Source: Paragordius varius
Taxonomy: Eukaryota; Nematomorpha
Length of the DNA stretch: 64,000 bases
Direction: 5' to 3'
NCBI GenBank assembly: GCA_964247055.1
Contig: OZ176052.1
Span: forward strand, 62,001 to 126,000
Both the position numbers and the translations under genes were made by a program. The stretch's first letter is position 1; every line of letters begins with the position of its first letter. Below are positions 12,806 through 25,910 of this stretch, piece after piece. Under the pieces are notes generated by a model. The model was not told the DNA's origin, did no database searches, and worked only from the letters and a program-made list of their open reading frames with translations.

Positions 12806-13078
12806 GTGGTAGAGCCATGCGTACCGTACTTTAAAGCGTATAATATTTAATAATTAAAATGCATGAAAATTTATGGTTAATAAATCCGCTATATTTCTGA
12901 TAATTATAACAACTGCCTCAATAGCTACTATATCTTGGGTTCATATTAATCAAGAAAACGATTTACAAGTATTTATTCATTTATTTTTTATGTAGAGACT
13001 TAGAGAAGGCGTAAAAAAGCAATTAGAGCACAGAAGAAAGACAAAAAAAACTTCATAAACCACTTTATCAACAATTCA
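12806..13078. promoter_or_regulatory. Shared divergent promoter region of TRMT5 and AAMP
   Basis: Only 273 bp separate the start codons of the two divergent genes, so this interval must carry both 5' UTRs and probably a bidirectional promoter. No TATA box or other core motif can be singled out with confidence in this AT-rich spacer. Confidence 0.55.
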
Positions 13079-14892
13079 ATGGAGGAAAGTTTTGGAAGTG
13101 ACGAGGATCAAATGTATGGCGATGAAGAAAACGACGAAGGTGAAACTATTGAATTCGAGAATGACCAAAGATCATTAAGTAGCGAAGATTCATTTGATCA
13201 AAAAATAACTTTGCCAGTTCATGAAAAATCAATCTACTCCATAGACATATGGAATAACTATATTATTACTGGTATTTATTATACATTTTTTATCATATAT
13301 ATTTTCTTTTATAAACATTGTTTCTTAAATTTATAATCAAGGAAGTGAAGATGAAACAGGAGCTCTCAGCGTTTTTCAAAATAATTTTATAAGTCAAAGG
13401 AAAATTATATCTGGTTTTAAAGATTCGGTGATTTTTGCCAAATTTAATTGTAATCATGAACTTTTGGCCTTAGTGGATATGGCAGGCGTTATTAAAATTT
13501 TTACAAATAACCAGATTAAGGAAATGGCAAGTCACACAACAAACTTAAATGCAAATGAATACAATGAAAACTCTTCGATTATAACTACAATCATACCTGA
13601 AACAACTCACGATCTCGAATGTGATGTAGTTTGGGCCATTTGGCACCCCTTGTATTTTTCACTTCTCATAATTGGCAGCGAAACTGGTGAAATATATCTC
13701 CTCAACATTGAACATAAGATAAATGTTAATGAGACGAAGAATTCCAGCTTAGAAATAGATTCCAACACTATTGAAGGGTCAACAAAATGGAAGGTTAGGA
13801 CAAAAATTCTTTCTGACGGAAACGGAATTAAAAGTTGTCAAGGGCTGGTTATTCACAATAATAGCCAAGTGGTTAATCAGAATCCAAATACACTCATTGT
13901 TGGTTATGAGGATGGAACCATAAAGTTGTGGGATATGAAAACCGGTACTTCAACACTTACGCTTCGTTGTATGTCATATGCTGAAAAGAGCAAACAAACA
14001 TATAATTACTTGGCTCATGCCTTTGAAATAACCTCTCTTGGATTATACTTTCATCAACCGTTGCGAACAATGTTAACCAATAAAACAGATGATTCATCGT
14101 CAAAAAACTCTGATCCCATTTTATTCTTGTTGTCTGGTGATTCAAATGGTGCAATCCTTTTACATGAATTAAGTGAAGGTAAAACAATAACTGAGTTCAC
14201 GATCGAGAGTATACAAAATTTTGTAAGGTCGTCTGCCTCACATAACAATACATCACATGATGAAGTGGCCGCAGACGATTTCTCAGTTGAAGCGATAAGT
14301 TTTAATTCGCATCCCAGGTATGGCAACAACACGTTCTTTACGGCTCATTTGAATGGATACTTGGTCATTTGGGATTTCAAGGCACAAACACCTCGATTTG
14401 TCTGCCGAAATGAGGTATAATATTTTACTAGATCTAAAATAGGATTTTTTACTAAGAGGCTTTTTGAACATTGCTAATTATGGCATTTTTATTATCATTT
14501 TTTTTTAAAAAAACTTTTTTCTTTCCAAAAATTACTATATTCTGAAAAAATGTTTGTAAGTGAAGAAGCCGTTGTTTTAAAATTAATACAAAGTTACTAA
14601 CTAATTATAGGAGGGTATTGTAAAGGCACAATGGTTAAGTCATACGCATGAATTTCTTTCTCAACTCATAGTGGCGGCGCATTTAGATGGAAAAATTAGT
14701 ATTTGGAATGCCGTGAATGGTCAATTGTGTTGGAATTCCCAAACGCACCCTGATTCCATATTGGATTTTGCAATATCAGCTGATCTGAGTCATATGTTTT
14801 CTTGCTCTGAAGATGGCTCCGTTTCATTAACAAATTTTACAGAAGTTTTTCCTTTCTTAAATCTTAATAATTCCACCCCTCCTATTACTTAA
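13079..14892 (+). CDS. AAMP: Angio-associated migratory cell protein homolog, WD40 repeat protein
   Basis: Exons 13079-13271, 13342-14414 and 14611-14892 join in phase to 515 aa; the human protein is about 434 aa. The N-terminus is strongly acidic (EESFGSDEDQMYGDEENDEG), as in the family. WD40 blades follow from about residue 45 to the end: GFKDSVIFAKFNCNHELLA aligns with the family's second blade, VGYEDGTIKLWDMKTG is nearly identical to the family's GYEDGTIRIWDLKQG, and the last blades hold AAHLDGKISIWNAVNGQL and DFAISADLSHMFSCSEDG. Extra length comes from Asn/Ser-rich loops inside exon 2. AAMP and its yeast counterpart Sqt1 are linked to ribosomal protein uL16 (RPL10) chaperoning and cell migration; a beta-propeller scaffold role is likely. 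Polyadenylation AATAAA lies near 14912. Confidence 0.93.
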
Positions 14893-15247
14893 TAATACAA
14901 ATGATTTATATAATAAATGTTTCTTTATATATGATTAAAATCTAACCGCTAAGTCTTTAAGTAATCAAGTTTGGGTCTCGCTAAATAGTTTATTTTGACT
15001 AAATTTTAAAGACCATTATTGCCAAAATATATCATTGCAAAAAGTTTCTCGGTAATCAAGTCCGTGATTTTACAAATATAAACTTTTAATGAAACTGAAG
15101 TTGGTTAATGATCAGGCACATATCCTTTTTTATTTATGCGCATTAACAATCATAGTTATTCTTTTTGATTGTTGTTTTAAAACGACAACAGTTATTTAAA
15201 AAAGTAACGATAATAAAATTGATGGCATTAGATTAAATATTAATAAT
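14893..15247. other. Intergenic spacer between AAMP and the Ly6-like gene
   Basis: AT-rich, with a poly(A) signal near 14912 for AAMP. Nothing else recognisable; presumably the promoter of the downstream secreted protein gene. Confidence 0.5.
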
Positions 15248-18020
15248 ATGCTGTTTAATATGTTGCTAAAATCACTTTGGAAATTTTGGGCAAAATCCAT
15301 CTTTATCATTCTATTCCTGACATTTATCATCAAATTTGAACGTGTATGGGCGATTAAATGCTATACGTGTGGAACTTCTGAACGTAATATTTTATGTACA
15401 TTTACGGTTGAATCATTGCTAATTAAATTTTAAAACAATTATCATTTATTAAAAGCTAAATTTTTCATTAAAACACTCATAAGCTTAAAATAGGTGCTAT
15501 TTTGAAATAGATGTGTTGCTTTAGATCAGGGGTGTTTTACATGCCGACCTCTAAAACATTTCTTCAACCGATAGGATTTTAATTACAAAATTTAAGTAAA
15601 ATTGATATTATTAAATCATTATCTCAACAAGTCTTTTCGAATTTCAGAAATGATTGTTATAATATAATTTTTATAGTCCTATATAATTTGTCAATGTCCG
15701 TATATTTTGCGAATGCGGCCCGCCAAGTCATTTGTGTTGGAAACTCCTGGGTTAGTTGATAAAAACTTGTCTTTAATAGAAAAAATATTATAAAAAAATG
15801 GAAAAAATATAAAATTAGTCATTAGACCTCATAATTGAATTAACTGTTCAACAAACAAATGGTATTTTAATAAAATATGAATATTGTCTTAATGAAAAGA
15901 GTGCCGAAATTAATTATATTTCAAAAAAAGTTCAGGATAAATTCAAAATTATTATAAAATTAGATTCGTCAAGTAATTATCTAGGTCAAAATGAAACTAA
16001 TATATTTATCTATAAGACCTCTTTCAAATAAAATACAGGTGGCATTTTTTAGCGGACGATTTTTGTAAATTGACACATTTTTAATGCTTTTATTTAAAAA
16101 TGGGTCGTGTTTTGCAAACATTTTAGCTCATTAAGGGTTATTAAATTGATTACAACCGTATTTTTATTGCATCTACCCGCCAAATATTTGTTTTAGAAAT
16201 ACATAAAAATTGTTATACAGTCAAAATATAAAGACAAAATCCGTATAATTTTAATTTTTACTGTATTTTTCTATGGTTATCTGTTTCATACACAGAGAGA
16301 TAGAGAAATTACAAAATATTTTCAATAGTAAATCCAAGATTTTTAAGTGATTTCATAAATTAAAATTGGTTAATTAACACAATTTAAAATAAGAAATTAA
16401 AAAGATATATATTAAAATTATATTTCAAAATAAATTTACTATTTATTCTGATTCTGTTAGTGTCTAGTCATTGTAGTGATCCCTTCAAACGCCGTGCCAA
16501 AATTATTGAAGGTAAAACACATTTTGTTAACTCAAAAACTTTTTCAACCACTTTTTATATTATAACATAAACAGTCATCTTTCAATTAAAAAACGATGTG
16601 GTTTTGGATTTAAAATTTATTTTTACAGCATGAGAATGTTTTTTTTAAATAAAAATAATTTATAAAAACATTTTTAAAGTTTTAATATATATTACATTAA
16701 AAATTGAAATTATACGGACAAAACGTAAAAATATAAAAGGAAATATTTTTATTTAAAAGACAACCATACTTTTTTAGACCTAAATTCTTACTACATAGTT
16801 ATTTAATTACAATTAAAATATAAAATTGATTGTTAAATATACTTATTTCACACTTTGATATAAATTATATTTAAATAACTCAAGATATAAAAAGTATGGT
16901 TGTCTCATAGAAAAAGGTAATTATTTTTTGTCCATATAATTTCAATTACTGTAATTTTAACATTTAATATTTTAATTTTCTCAAATTAGATACTAATGGT
17001 TTATGTTACAAGTTTTCAGATCCTACCATTAATATGGTCGTTCGTGGATTAGCCATAGTATATTATATTTTTTGAGTTTGATTTCAATAACATCGGTCAT
17101 ACATTGTTAATTAATATTTATTTAAATTATGAAAAAATAAGGCAAAGCGCTTTTCTGGATTTTGACTTTTAAATATTATAATATGTTCTATTATTGAATA
17201 TTTCAGTATTTTAATAAATTTGAGGGAGAATAAAAGCCGAAACTATATACTTTTTGAACCGTTTTGCCAAAACTTTTAATTTAACATCATTAAAACACCG
17301 GAATCCCAAGGTTTCAATAATCGTTTTTATTTTTAAAATGTTAAACTTGTGTGTTAATCTTGTTTTTTAATCTTGATTTCTATTTCATATCATAAAGGTG
17401 TCTAATATTTTGCTATCAATGAAAAAATAAAACTTAGTCTTAACTCTTTTACCAATAACAAGAAAACTGGAATCAACCTTTGTGGCATTTTATTATAATT
17501 TACAGTAAGATTTGAAATTATACGGAAAAAATGTAAAAATATAAAGACAAATTTTTCAAAAGACAACCATACTTTTTTAAACCTTGTTTATCTCGAAAAA
17601 ACATTTAATAACAATCGTAAAATACGGAATTGATTGTGTTACTAATTTACTTTCTATCCTATACTAGTTTAAAAATGAGTTTTTTTTAAAAAACAAGATT
17701 AAAAAGGTATGCTTTGTAAAAAAAATATTTGTTTTTATATTTTCTCGTTTCGTACGTGTAATTCCCATTTCGACTGTAATAATATTTTTTTAGAGCAAGG
17801 GTAGACCTTGACCTGTCTTTAATAACTTACAAATCTTTGATAAAAATATGCTAATTTGCAGAATTGTATAAATGACTCAATGCTAGAATGTTGTTACAAA
17901 GATTTATGCAATTCCTCTCCCTTTTCTTTGTGGGGAAAATTGAATTCAGCTTTCCTTATTCGTTGGTTGAGTGCCATAATCCTTATAATAAATAATCATC
18001 AAAATGTAATAGTTTTGTAA
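15248..18020 (+). CDS. Ly6/uPAR-like secreted or GPI-anchored three-finger protein
   Basis: Exon 1 (15248-15383) encodes a signal peptide ending near RVWA and the first finger, IKCYTCGTSE. Exon 2 (16461-16511) continues in phase with LSSHCSDPFKRRAKIIE, giving the classic CxxC...CxDPF start of invertebrate Ly6/Quiver-type domains. A candidate small exon at 17020-17057 (NMVVRGLA) keeps phase. The last exon (17862-18020) encodes NCINDSMLECCYKDLCN, the diagnostic CC..DLCN end, followed by a hydrophobic tail (FLIRWLSAIILII) suggesting GPI anchoring. The full chain would be about 127 aa. Only seven cysteines are accounted for where eight or ten are expected, so a middle exon may be missed or wrong. 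Families of this fold modulate ion channels and receptors or organise septate junctions; a specific role cannot be assigned. Confidence 0.65.
15527..15749. mobile_element. hAT-type MITE in intron 1 of the Ly6-like gene
   Basis: Begins CAGGGGTGTTTTACATGCC and ends GGCCCGCCAAGTC...GGAAACTCCTG, so its ends are imperfect inverted repeats of the hAT CAGGGGTG type, with the familiar TGCGGCCCGC subterminal motif. Flanks CTTTAGAT and GGTTAGTT are a diverged 8-bp duplication (5 of 8 match). 223 bp, no coding capacity. Confidence 0.7.
16216..16265. mobile_element. Family A MITE, solo-end remnant
   Basis: About 50 bp: TATACAGTCAAAATATAAAGACAAAATCC fused directly to the opposite terminus CCGTATAATTTTAATTTTTACTGTA. 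An extreme internal deletion of the element. Confidence 0.7.
16692..16954. mobile_element. Family A MITE, Ly6-like gene intron
   Basis: Left arm ATTGAAATTATACGGACAAAACG and right arm GTATGGTTGTCT...GTCCATATAATTTCAATTACTGTA; about 260 bp, moderately diverged. Confidence 0.8.
17501..17778. mobile_element. Family A MITE, Ly6-like gene intron
   Basis: TACAGTAAGATTTGAAATTATACGG to CGTGTAATTCCCATTTCGACTGTA. The right arm is more diverged than the left, so this is one of the older copies. Confidence 0.8.
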
Positions 18021-20129
18021 ATTTGATCACTCATAAAATAAATAGAAAATTGTTAAAAATCATTATATTCCTGAAATAACTGATAAATAGGGACATGCTT
18101 AAAAATGATATTGGGTTGTTTCAATGTATACACTAAGTATTTATGACCTTAACAAGAACTATTTGCACTTGAAAAGCTTTAGAACCAAAAAAAGACCGAA
18201 AATAATTAAATTATTTTAGTATTATTGTTATTTATAGAGATTTTGTGAATCTTTTAATAGTATCCTACATATTTTTAATAACTCCGCATTGTATCAAAAT
18301 AATTGGCATATTTATAACACTGCATAACTTGTTCACTTATTTGTCCGCGATATTGGGCTAGTTTAGGTAAATTAAAAACATAGTTCTCCTCTATTAGATA
18401 AAAAATTCCATATTTTTTCCAAAAGCTCCAAAATATTATTGAACTAAAGAACTGATTTTAAAATCAATATATATCGAGTTTTGACTCGTAAAATGCAACC
18501 TTAAAGTTAATTAAAGCATTCACATTTTCTAACCATAATATACATTAATTGCCTATTTAGCGATTTAAAAAAATTAAAAGAAATGGCGGCAAAAAGTTTG
18601 AGATAAGTTTACATTTTTTTAAAGAAAATATTTTGCATTATGCGCCGAAAAGGCTAAAGGAATATTTTTAATCGGCTTACCTTAAATAATTTTTAAGATA
18701 CTCAAATTTAATATCGCGCTAGTATATAAAATTACCATAAAAAGGTCAGAAGTCTTTATTATTAAAAAGAAATATTAATAAAACTGTTTGATGTTGAAAC
18801 TAGAAAAAATTAGCGAAAAAATGCCTTAACACTGCGTCCTAGGGGGTAATATAAGCGGATGAAATTTATATCTGATAAGAAAATATATTTATCATGGTCC
18901 TTTTGGTTTTGCACTTACAAGTGATGTAAGATAGTTATTTACACTTTTGCGGTAAGTCATATCAGAAAATAAATTTGCACATTTATTTAATAACTATTTA
19001 ATGAAAGCTAAATGCTTCATTCCGAAAAAATATCACTAAAATATAACAAACTACCTATAAAAAGCAAAACAATATTTCTATATTATTTCAAATTTTAAAT
19101 GTGGGCTCAAAAAGTTTTAAATTTTTTGTCCTTCTGAAATGGGCTAGATTTTAAAAAACAAACGCAAAAGTACCGGAATCGGGTCAAAATTTAAATATAT
19201 GCTAATTGTGCATACATTTTACAAAAAATTAATTTAAACAAAATTTTGAAGCGTACTTCATACTATTAATAGGCATGATGAAAACGGTATAAAAAGGTTT
19301 TTAGACATTATTTTTCTATATAATTGGATAATGCTGAATATTTCCACTTCAGAATAATTAAAAGATTCGCTGACTATCAAATTTCTCTGAAATTTAAAAC
19401 AACAAAATTTATTTTTACCATAAAACTGAGGATTGTCAGTAATTTTATCAATATTTGATGTAATCAGTATCATCGTATTTCATCATTGTCTCAACCCGTT
19501 GTTATACCATTTCCATCATGCCTTAAAATAGTATGAAGTACACTTCAACCAAAATTTTGCTAAAAATTAGATTTTTGAAAAAGGCAAGCTTTTTTATGCA
19601 TATTTCATCGCGGAATCTCGGTGTTTTTGCACTTATTTTTATAAAACTAGCCTATTTTAAAAGAGGAAGAAATTTGGACCTCTCGGAACCCACATCTATA
19701 AATTATTTTTTGAAAATACATTAATTAAATTATTCCGTTTTTGATATTTTTATATGCCAAAATTAGGTTTTGGCCAATATTTAATACATATTTTCACATC
19801 CTTATAATTGATATCAGTATGCAAAAAACTTAAAAAATAAAAAGTTAGACACTAACATAATGATTTTATAAGATAAGCACTATAGAAATTAGCTACTCAA
19901 AACCAGCAAGCAGTTTTAAATAAATATTTTACTATTTATTTTTTTGCAAAGAGTTTTTCATGTGAAAATAATTACATATGACATTCATACGGTACCTTAT
20001 TGATTTTTTGAAGCGTTAAATTTTTTGGAAAAGTTTTTTGATGATCTGGTTAGCTCATTTAATAAATTGGTTCTCTTAATATTCCATTCGCTGTTATATC
20101 AAACATGAAATCAACATTCTAACCGTAAA
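18021..20129. other. Intergenic region upstream of the DGK-theta gene
   Basis: About 2.1 kb of AT-rich sequence with no supported gene. It contains one inverted-repeat element (19248-19547, listed separately) and must include the DGK-theta promoter and 5' UTR. A short upstream reading frame (ATG at 20105, ending before 20124) precedes the chosen start. Confidence 0.5.
19248..19547. mobile_element. MITE-like inverted-repeat element of unknown superfamily
   Basis: Arms of about 45 bp face each other: left GCGTACTTCATACTATTAA followed by GGCATGATGAAAACGGTAT, right CCATCATGCCTTAAAATAG followed by TATGAAGTACACTT. Total 300 bp. A second, more diverged relative may lie at 41880-42175. Confidence 0.65.
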
Positions 20130-23100
20130 ATGAACGAAGAACTCGTAACAGGACATTATTTTGCAAAGAAATCCTTTCATAAACCCACGTATTGTCAAAA
20201 CTGTGGAGAAATGTTATGGGGTTTGATAGGGCAGGGTTACAGTTGTGAAGGTATAATATTTAAATTCTTTTGAAACTCTACTTTACCATAAAAATTAATT
20301 TTTAGCTCTTTTAATGGTATTTTATTTAATATTGAATTTCTTTTTTCACAAAGTACAACCATCTTAGAAAAGTCCCATGGGATTTAAAAGCAATTTATTT
20401 GCAGTGCCTTTTTTTATTTATATCTATATTTATATTATTACTGTTTTTATAAAATGAATATTATTAATTGCGAATTGGAATTGGTAACTAAGAGTTTTTA
20501 TAAATAAAAAAATATGAAAGGGGGGGCATTTTTAAAATAAACCAATAGTTGTTGTTGAAAGATTTTTGAGACAATAAAATTAATTTTAACGGATATTTTA
20601 CTAAAACTAATTGATTGTTTTTAGACATTTTATGTGCAATCTTTGTAAAATTTAAAGGGATTTTTAAATTTTTTAAAAAGATTTGAAATCTCCATGTAAT
20701 ATAACCTTTTAAAATAGATTATGAAATTCTTTTTGGCTAAAATATAGGGTTAAACATATATTTATAAAATGTAATCAAGATTATATATTACTTCTCAATG
20801 AATATTCATCGTTTGATTAATTATTATATGGTTTTAATTAAAATTTAATGAAGATGTTTTTGTTTTACGAGGAAAATATATATATATATATATATATAAT
20901 ATGTATAAAGCTGGTTTCAATTTCATCGAATAGATTATAATTAATTGTTTTTTTTCGTGTAACACACAATTATATCTACAATTATCATTTGTTTTTAATT
21001 ATTACACAATGTTTTAATTGGTTTTTTGAAATATATTTTTTAATGCATCCAATGTGGGGTTGAATCTCACCGGTTATTTGAGACTGAGGTTAGGGCTTTT
21101 TAGCATAGTCAATCTTTTTAAACATACGTTTTGAATAAAATTTTATATAGATTATTAGTTATTATTATTGTAAATTTAATTTTTTATCAAATTACAATGG
21201 TTAACTTTGTTTTATGTGGTTAAGTTAATCGGCTTATATTTTCCATTGATTTTTAGTAATAAACTATAATGGTTATATTCATATGACCGGTCAAAAATTA
21301 ACCCTAATGAATGAAAAATGTACGAAAAAATCTTCAAAAATAAGAATTTTTACCCAAAGATTAACAATTATTGAAATGTTATTTGAAAATTTAAGATCAA
21401 ATTTATCCAAATTTCAATCAATTCCTCCCATTAGACTTTGAAAAATTGCAAGTTAAATATTGTAAAAATGATTTTTTTATAAACCATTGAGTTAAATGAT
21501 CAAAAGAAGTTTCAGATGCATGTAAAAGTTAATCTTTTTGTGTGTTGTTAATTATTACAAGACTGTAGTGCTTGTAAGTCGCCTTATTATTAGAATTATA
21601 TAATCGAGGAGAAAAAGAGAGAGTTTAGTGTAAATATGGAAAAAATCGATATATATATATATATATATTTATACTTTTTTTGGACATTTATGCAATTATA
21701 TTTTGTTTTTTTAGTATGCAATTTTGTGGTTCATGATAGATGCCTAAAGGCTGTGGTGACACCCTGCTTAACATTAGCCAATTCCTTAGTTAAGGTATAT
21801 TATTATTACAGTAAAAATTGAAAAAAATTATATACTATGGACGGACAAAACGTAAAAATATAATGACAAATATTTTTTTCAAAAGACTTTTGAAAGTTAA
21901 TTTTTTAGATTTAACGCATTGTTTTAAACTACAATGTATAAGAAATGTATATTGGTAACACAATCACTAATATATATTTACAATTGTAATTAAATAATGC
22001 ATTTGAGGAAAAATTAAGTAAAAAGTATGGGGTTATCTTTCGAAAAAAAGTATGGTTGTCTTTATATTTTTACGTTTTGTCCGTATATTTTTCGCAATTT
22101 TTACTGTAGTTTTTTAACATATATCTCAAATGTTTAATGGAAAGTGAAGTTTTAAAATGGGATTTTTGAAGCATTTTTTTCAAAAATGAAAATTATAATG
22201 TAGAAATTTAAAGTTAAATTTGAGATTTTAACAAAAGACACGTTTTTTTGTCCTTTACTTTAATAAAGTAAATAAACACCATAACTAATAATAGCAATAA
22301 AATAATAATAATAAAATCAATAATTTTTAAACCAATACTAATATGTATAGCATAGTATATGACATTTGTTTAAATACTCTGTTATTTCAAATTAGGGAGG
22401 ATTTTTAAAGTATGATGGTGATTTTTTAGTAGGCCATTCGATTATATTGGAAAAAAAATATTGACATATTAAAAATTTCTTTAAAAGCCATTTAAATTAT
22501 TAAGATTTGGGTTGCATTTTACCATACACCTTTTTTAAGATAAATGGAACACTAATGTGATAGTATAAAAAATTGTCATAAAAATTGAATTGAAAAAGTT
22601 ATAAAATTGTAAAAAGATCTTTTAGAATCTTTTGTTAATTTTCTTTGATTAGCATTTTTATAAAATACTTACCCAAAAATTGATTATTTTGAACTGTGTA
22701 ACTGCTTTTCAGAACAGTTAGACTGATTTTATATATTTTTTGACAATCAATGACAAAACCAATCTAAATTCTTATATTTGTGTTAGGTTCCTGTGTCTCA
22801 TAGCTGGACTGATGCTGGTCATTATAAACGAAAATTTTGCAATGTTTGTCGCAAAAGACTCGATGATAGTTGGGCCGTTCGGTGTGAAAGTAAGACATTC
22901 ATTATAATACTTTGATTGCAAATTTTAAGATCTAATTGAAATTTTTTTACTGTTATAAGAAATGGATTCCAAAAAATGTATACTTTTATAAAATTATTTT
23001 TGGAAAATAAAATATCTTATTTATAAATATCGTTTTATAATAATTATTAATAATATATCAAAATATTTAATCTGTATTTATACCTTTTTACTATGAATGT

Positions 23101-25855
23101 ATACTGTTCAGACGTTTGAAATATATATACCATTTACAGTTCAAATTCACTTTTAAACAATTCAAATTAGTTTTAAAAATAAATTAAGTGTTTTTAAACT
23201 AATAATACTTATTAATATGAAACATATATCTTTATAGTTTAATTTTTATTATTATTTTTTCAGTATTATATTAATTTTAAACGAAATTTTATTTTAAAAA
23301 TATAGGTAATTATTAATCTTAAGAACCATATAATTTATTTGAGGGTGAATTTAAATTGTTCGAGGGTGAATTGAATTGTAAATGGTATATATTTTTATTT
23401 AATCTGCAGTCTGTGATTATTATGCACATTTGGATTGCCAAGATTTCGCCGTTTGTGATTGTCGCGATTGTGCCATCTTTACGCCATTCCTCGTGGACGA
23501 CCAAGTAGGCACACATTTTATTTAGAAATTAAAAATCCATAAAATTCCGAGATTTATAATATGAAAAATGACATTTAATTGCTATAAAAATTATTGAGAT
23601 TGCTTAGGCAATCGTTTTTTTAATTTTATAATTTCCATTTGATAAAATCTATTTTGACAAAAAAAGTGATTCGTTATCTAATTGCTCATGTGATTATATC
23701 CGAATTGAAATTACCTAATAATCTATTATATCCAACTATTAAATTTATACTTATATCTAGGGTTGTGATGACCTGGTCATGGATGACTATTAATTTATTG
23801 ACCATGGTCATAGAAAAAAAAATTTTTAAAAAATTGTTGGTAAAATTTTTTTGGAACAGAGATAGTAAGTTTTTATTGCTTTTTAATATACTTTTTGAAA
23901 ATATAAATTAAATATTTAAATATGTTTATTTAACAATATAAAATTGTTTAACATGCATCCTTATAACATTAGCATTTAGCATATTCAGTTATTTTGAAAA
24001 ACTATCAAGCATTTTACAAAATATGCGATTATTCTATATATATGAACCAATAAAATGTAAAAACATTTTATAATTGGATATTTCAATGATGAAAGAAAGT
24101 GTAAAACAAACTAAGTAAAATTTTATTTGAAATATCCAGATTTAAAAGCTATAAATTTGAAGATTCAGAAGGCCACAAGAATGTGGCCAAAATTATTTCA
24201 CAACAAAATTTTTAATTAAATTTGATTGAAAATATTGTAAATATAAAAAAATGTATAATATAAACTTTAAGGGAAAATAAACATTATTAGTGAAACGCAA
24301 GTATCGTTCGAATATTATTTTGATCCAATATCGCATATATTATTTAAGTAAAAAGTGGTCATGACCATGGTCTGACTGGGTCTGACCGGACTTTTTTGAA
24401 AAAGCAGTCAAATGCACAACCCTACTTATACCTCCTATTTGATTTATTTTTTATTTTAATATAAAAGTTTGTAGACCTTTTTTTTACTTTTAATAATACA
24501 TGTTTGATCTTAGAATAGCGGAATTGTTCAAAATGAAAGACCCCACCATTGGAAGGAAGGCAATCTGCCTTCCAATTCGAAATGCGCCATCTGTAAAAAA
24601 ACTTGTTGGTCCTCTGAATGCTTAACTGGGATCCGCTGTGATTGGTGTGGAATAACTGTAATATATGTATTACACTTTTTAACCGATAAAATAGATGGCT
24701 TATTACACATAATATATAGTTAAACTAAAATTATACGGACAAAATGTAAAAATATAAAGACAAAATTTTTTTTCAAAAGACAACCATTCTATTTTAAACC
24801 TTAATTTATCATATAAAAAACATTTAATTACACCCGTAAAATACATAATTGATTGTGTTACCAATTTTTTCTATATATTTTGTAGTTTAAAACAATGAGT
24901 TATATTTAAAAAAATCAAGATTAAAAAATTATATTAAAAATGTATGGCGCTGTCTTTTAGAAAAAATAGTCTTTAATTTTCACGTTTTGTCGGTATAATT
25001 TCATTTTTTTAACGTAAGTAATTATATTATGTGGTTACCTTTAAATTGTTATTGCACATATGATTTTACGCTTGTTAATATTCATTAGCACAGTTTTATT
25101 AGTTTTTCAAATAAAATATCGATAATCATCTGTTAACGTTGATATAAAAAAGGACTTTGTTAAAAAAATACTTTACATTTTATGAGACTTTCTGAGATTA
25201 AATCTATTTATTATCTATAATAACTTCAAGCAGAAAACGGAGTGAAATTTTAAAAATATTATGTTTTTAATAAAAAAAACTTATCATTTTATTTTTACTT
25301 GCTTATAGGCTCATGCCACTTGTGCCAATAAACGCGGGAGAAACAACAACAGCAGTGTGGCAGCTGGAAAGAATTGTGATTTGGGTAATTTTGCCCCCAT
25401 TATGCTTCCACCCGAAGCTGTCTCTCTCCCTCGGACTCACAACATTCCCAAAGAAATACTTTTGGGGCTCAACAATACCCGAACTGTCATATCTCTAAGT
25501 ACTAAATTGTTCTAGTTTTAAGGAATTTGATAAGATACGTTGTAAAAATATAATTATAAAGATAAAAAATCTTTAATTAGTTATTTCATTATAGATCATT
25601 AAGCTTGTTAAATAAAAGACTCTTTGAGGCGTTTAACTACCCTAAATTTAACTACCCTAAATAATAATTGGTTTAAAATATATGGATAACTTATATCCAT
25701 ATTTTACGCCTTATCTCTAAATAAAGATTTATGAATCTTTAAATTTGTAAAAAAATTGCACATATTTTGAAATCCTTATAAAAGTTAATTTGTGTAAATA
25801 CCCTTTCTTATACAATAAGTTTAAGGTCATTGATAACAATTGGAAATTATTCTTA

Positions 25856-25910
<55 letters not shown>

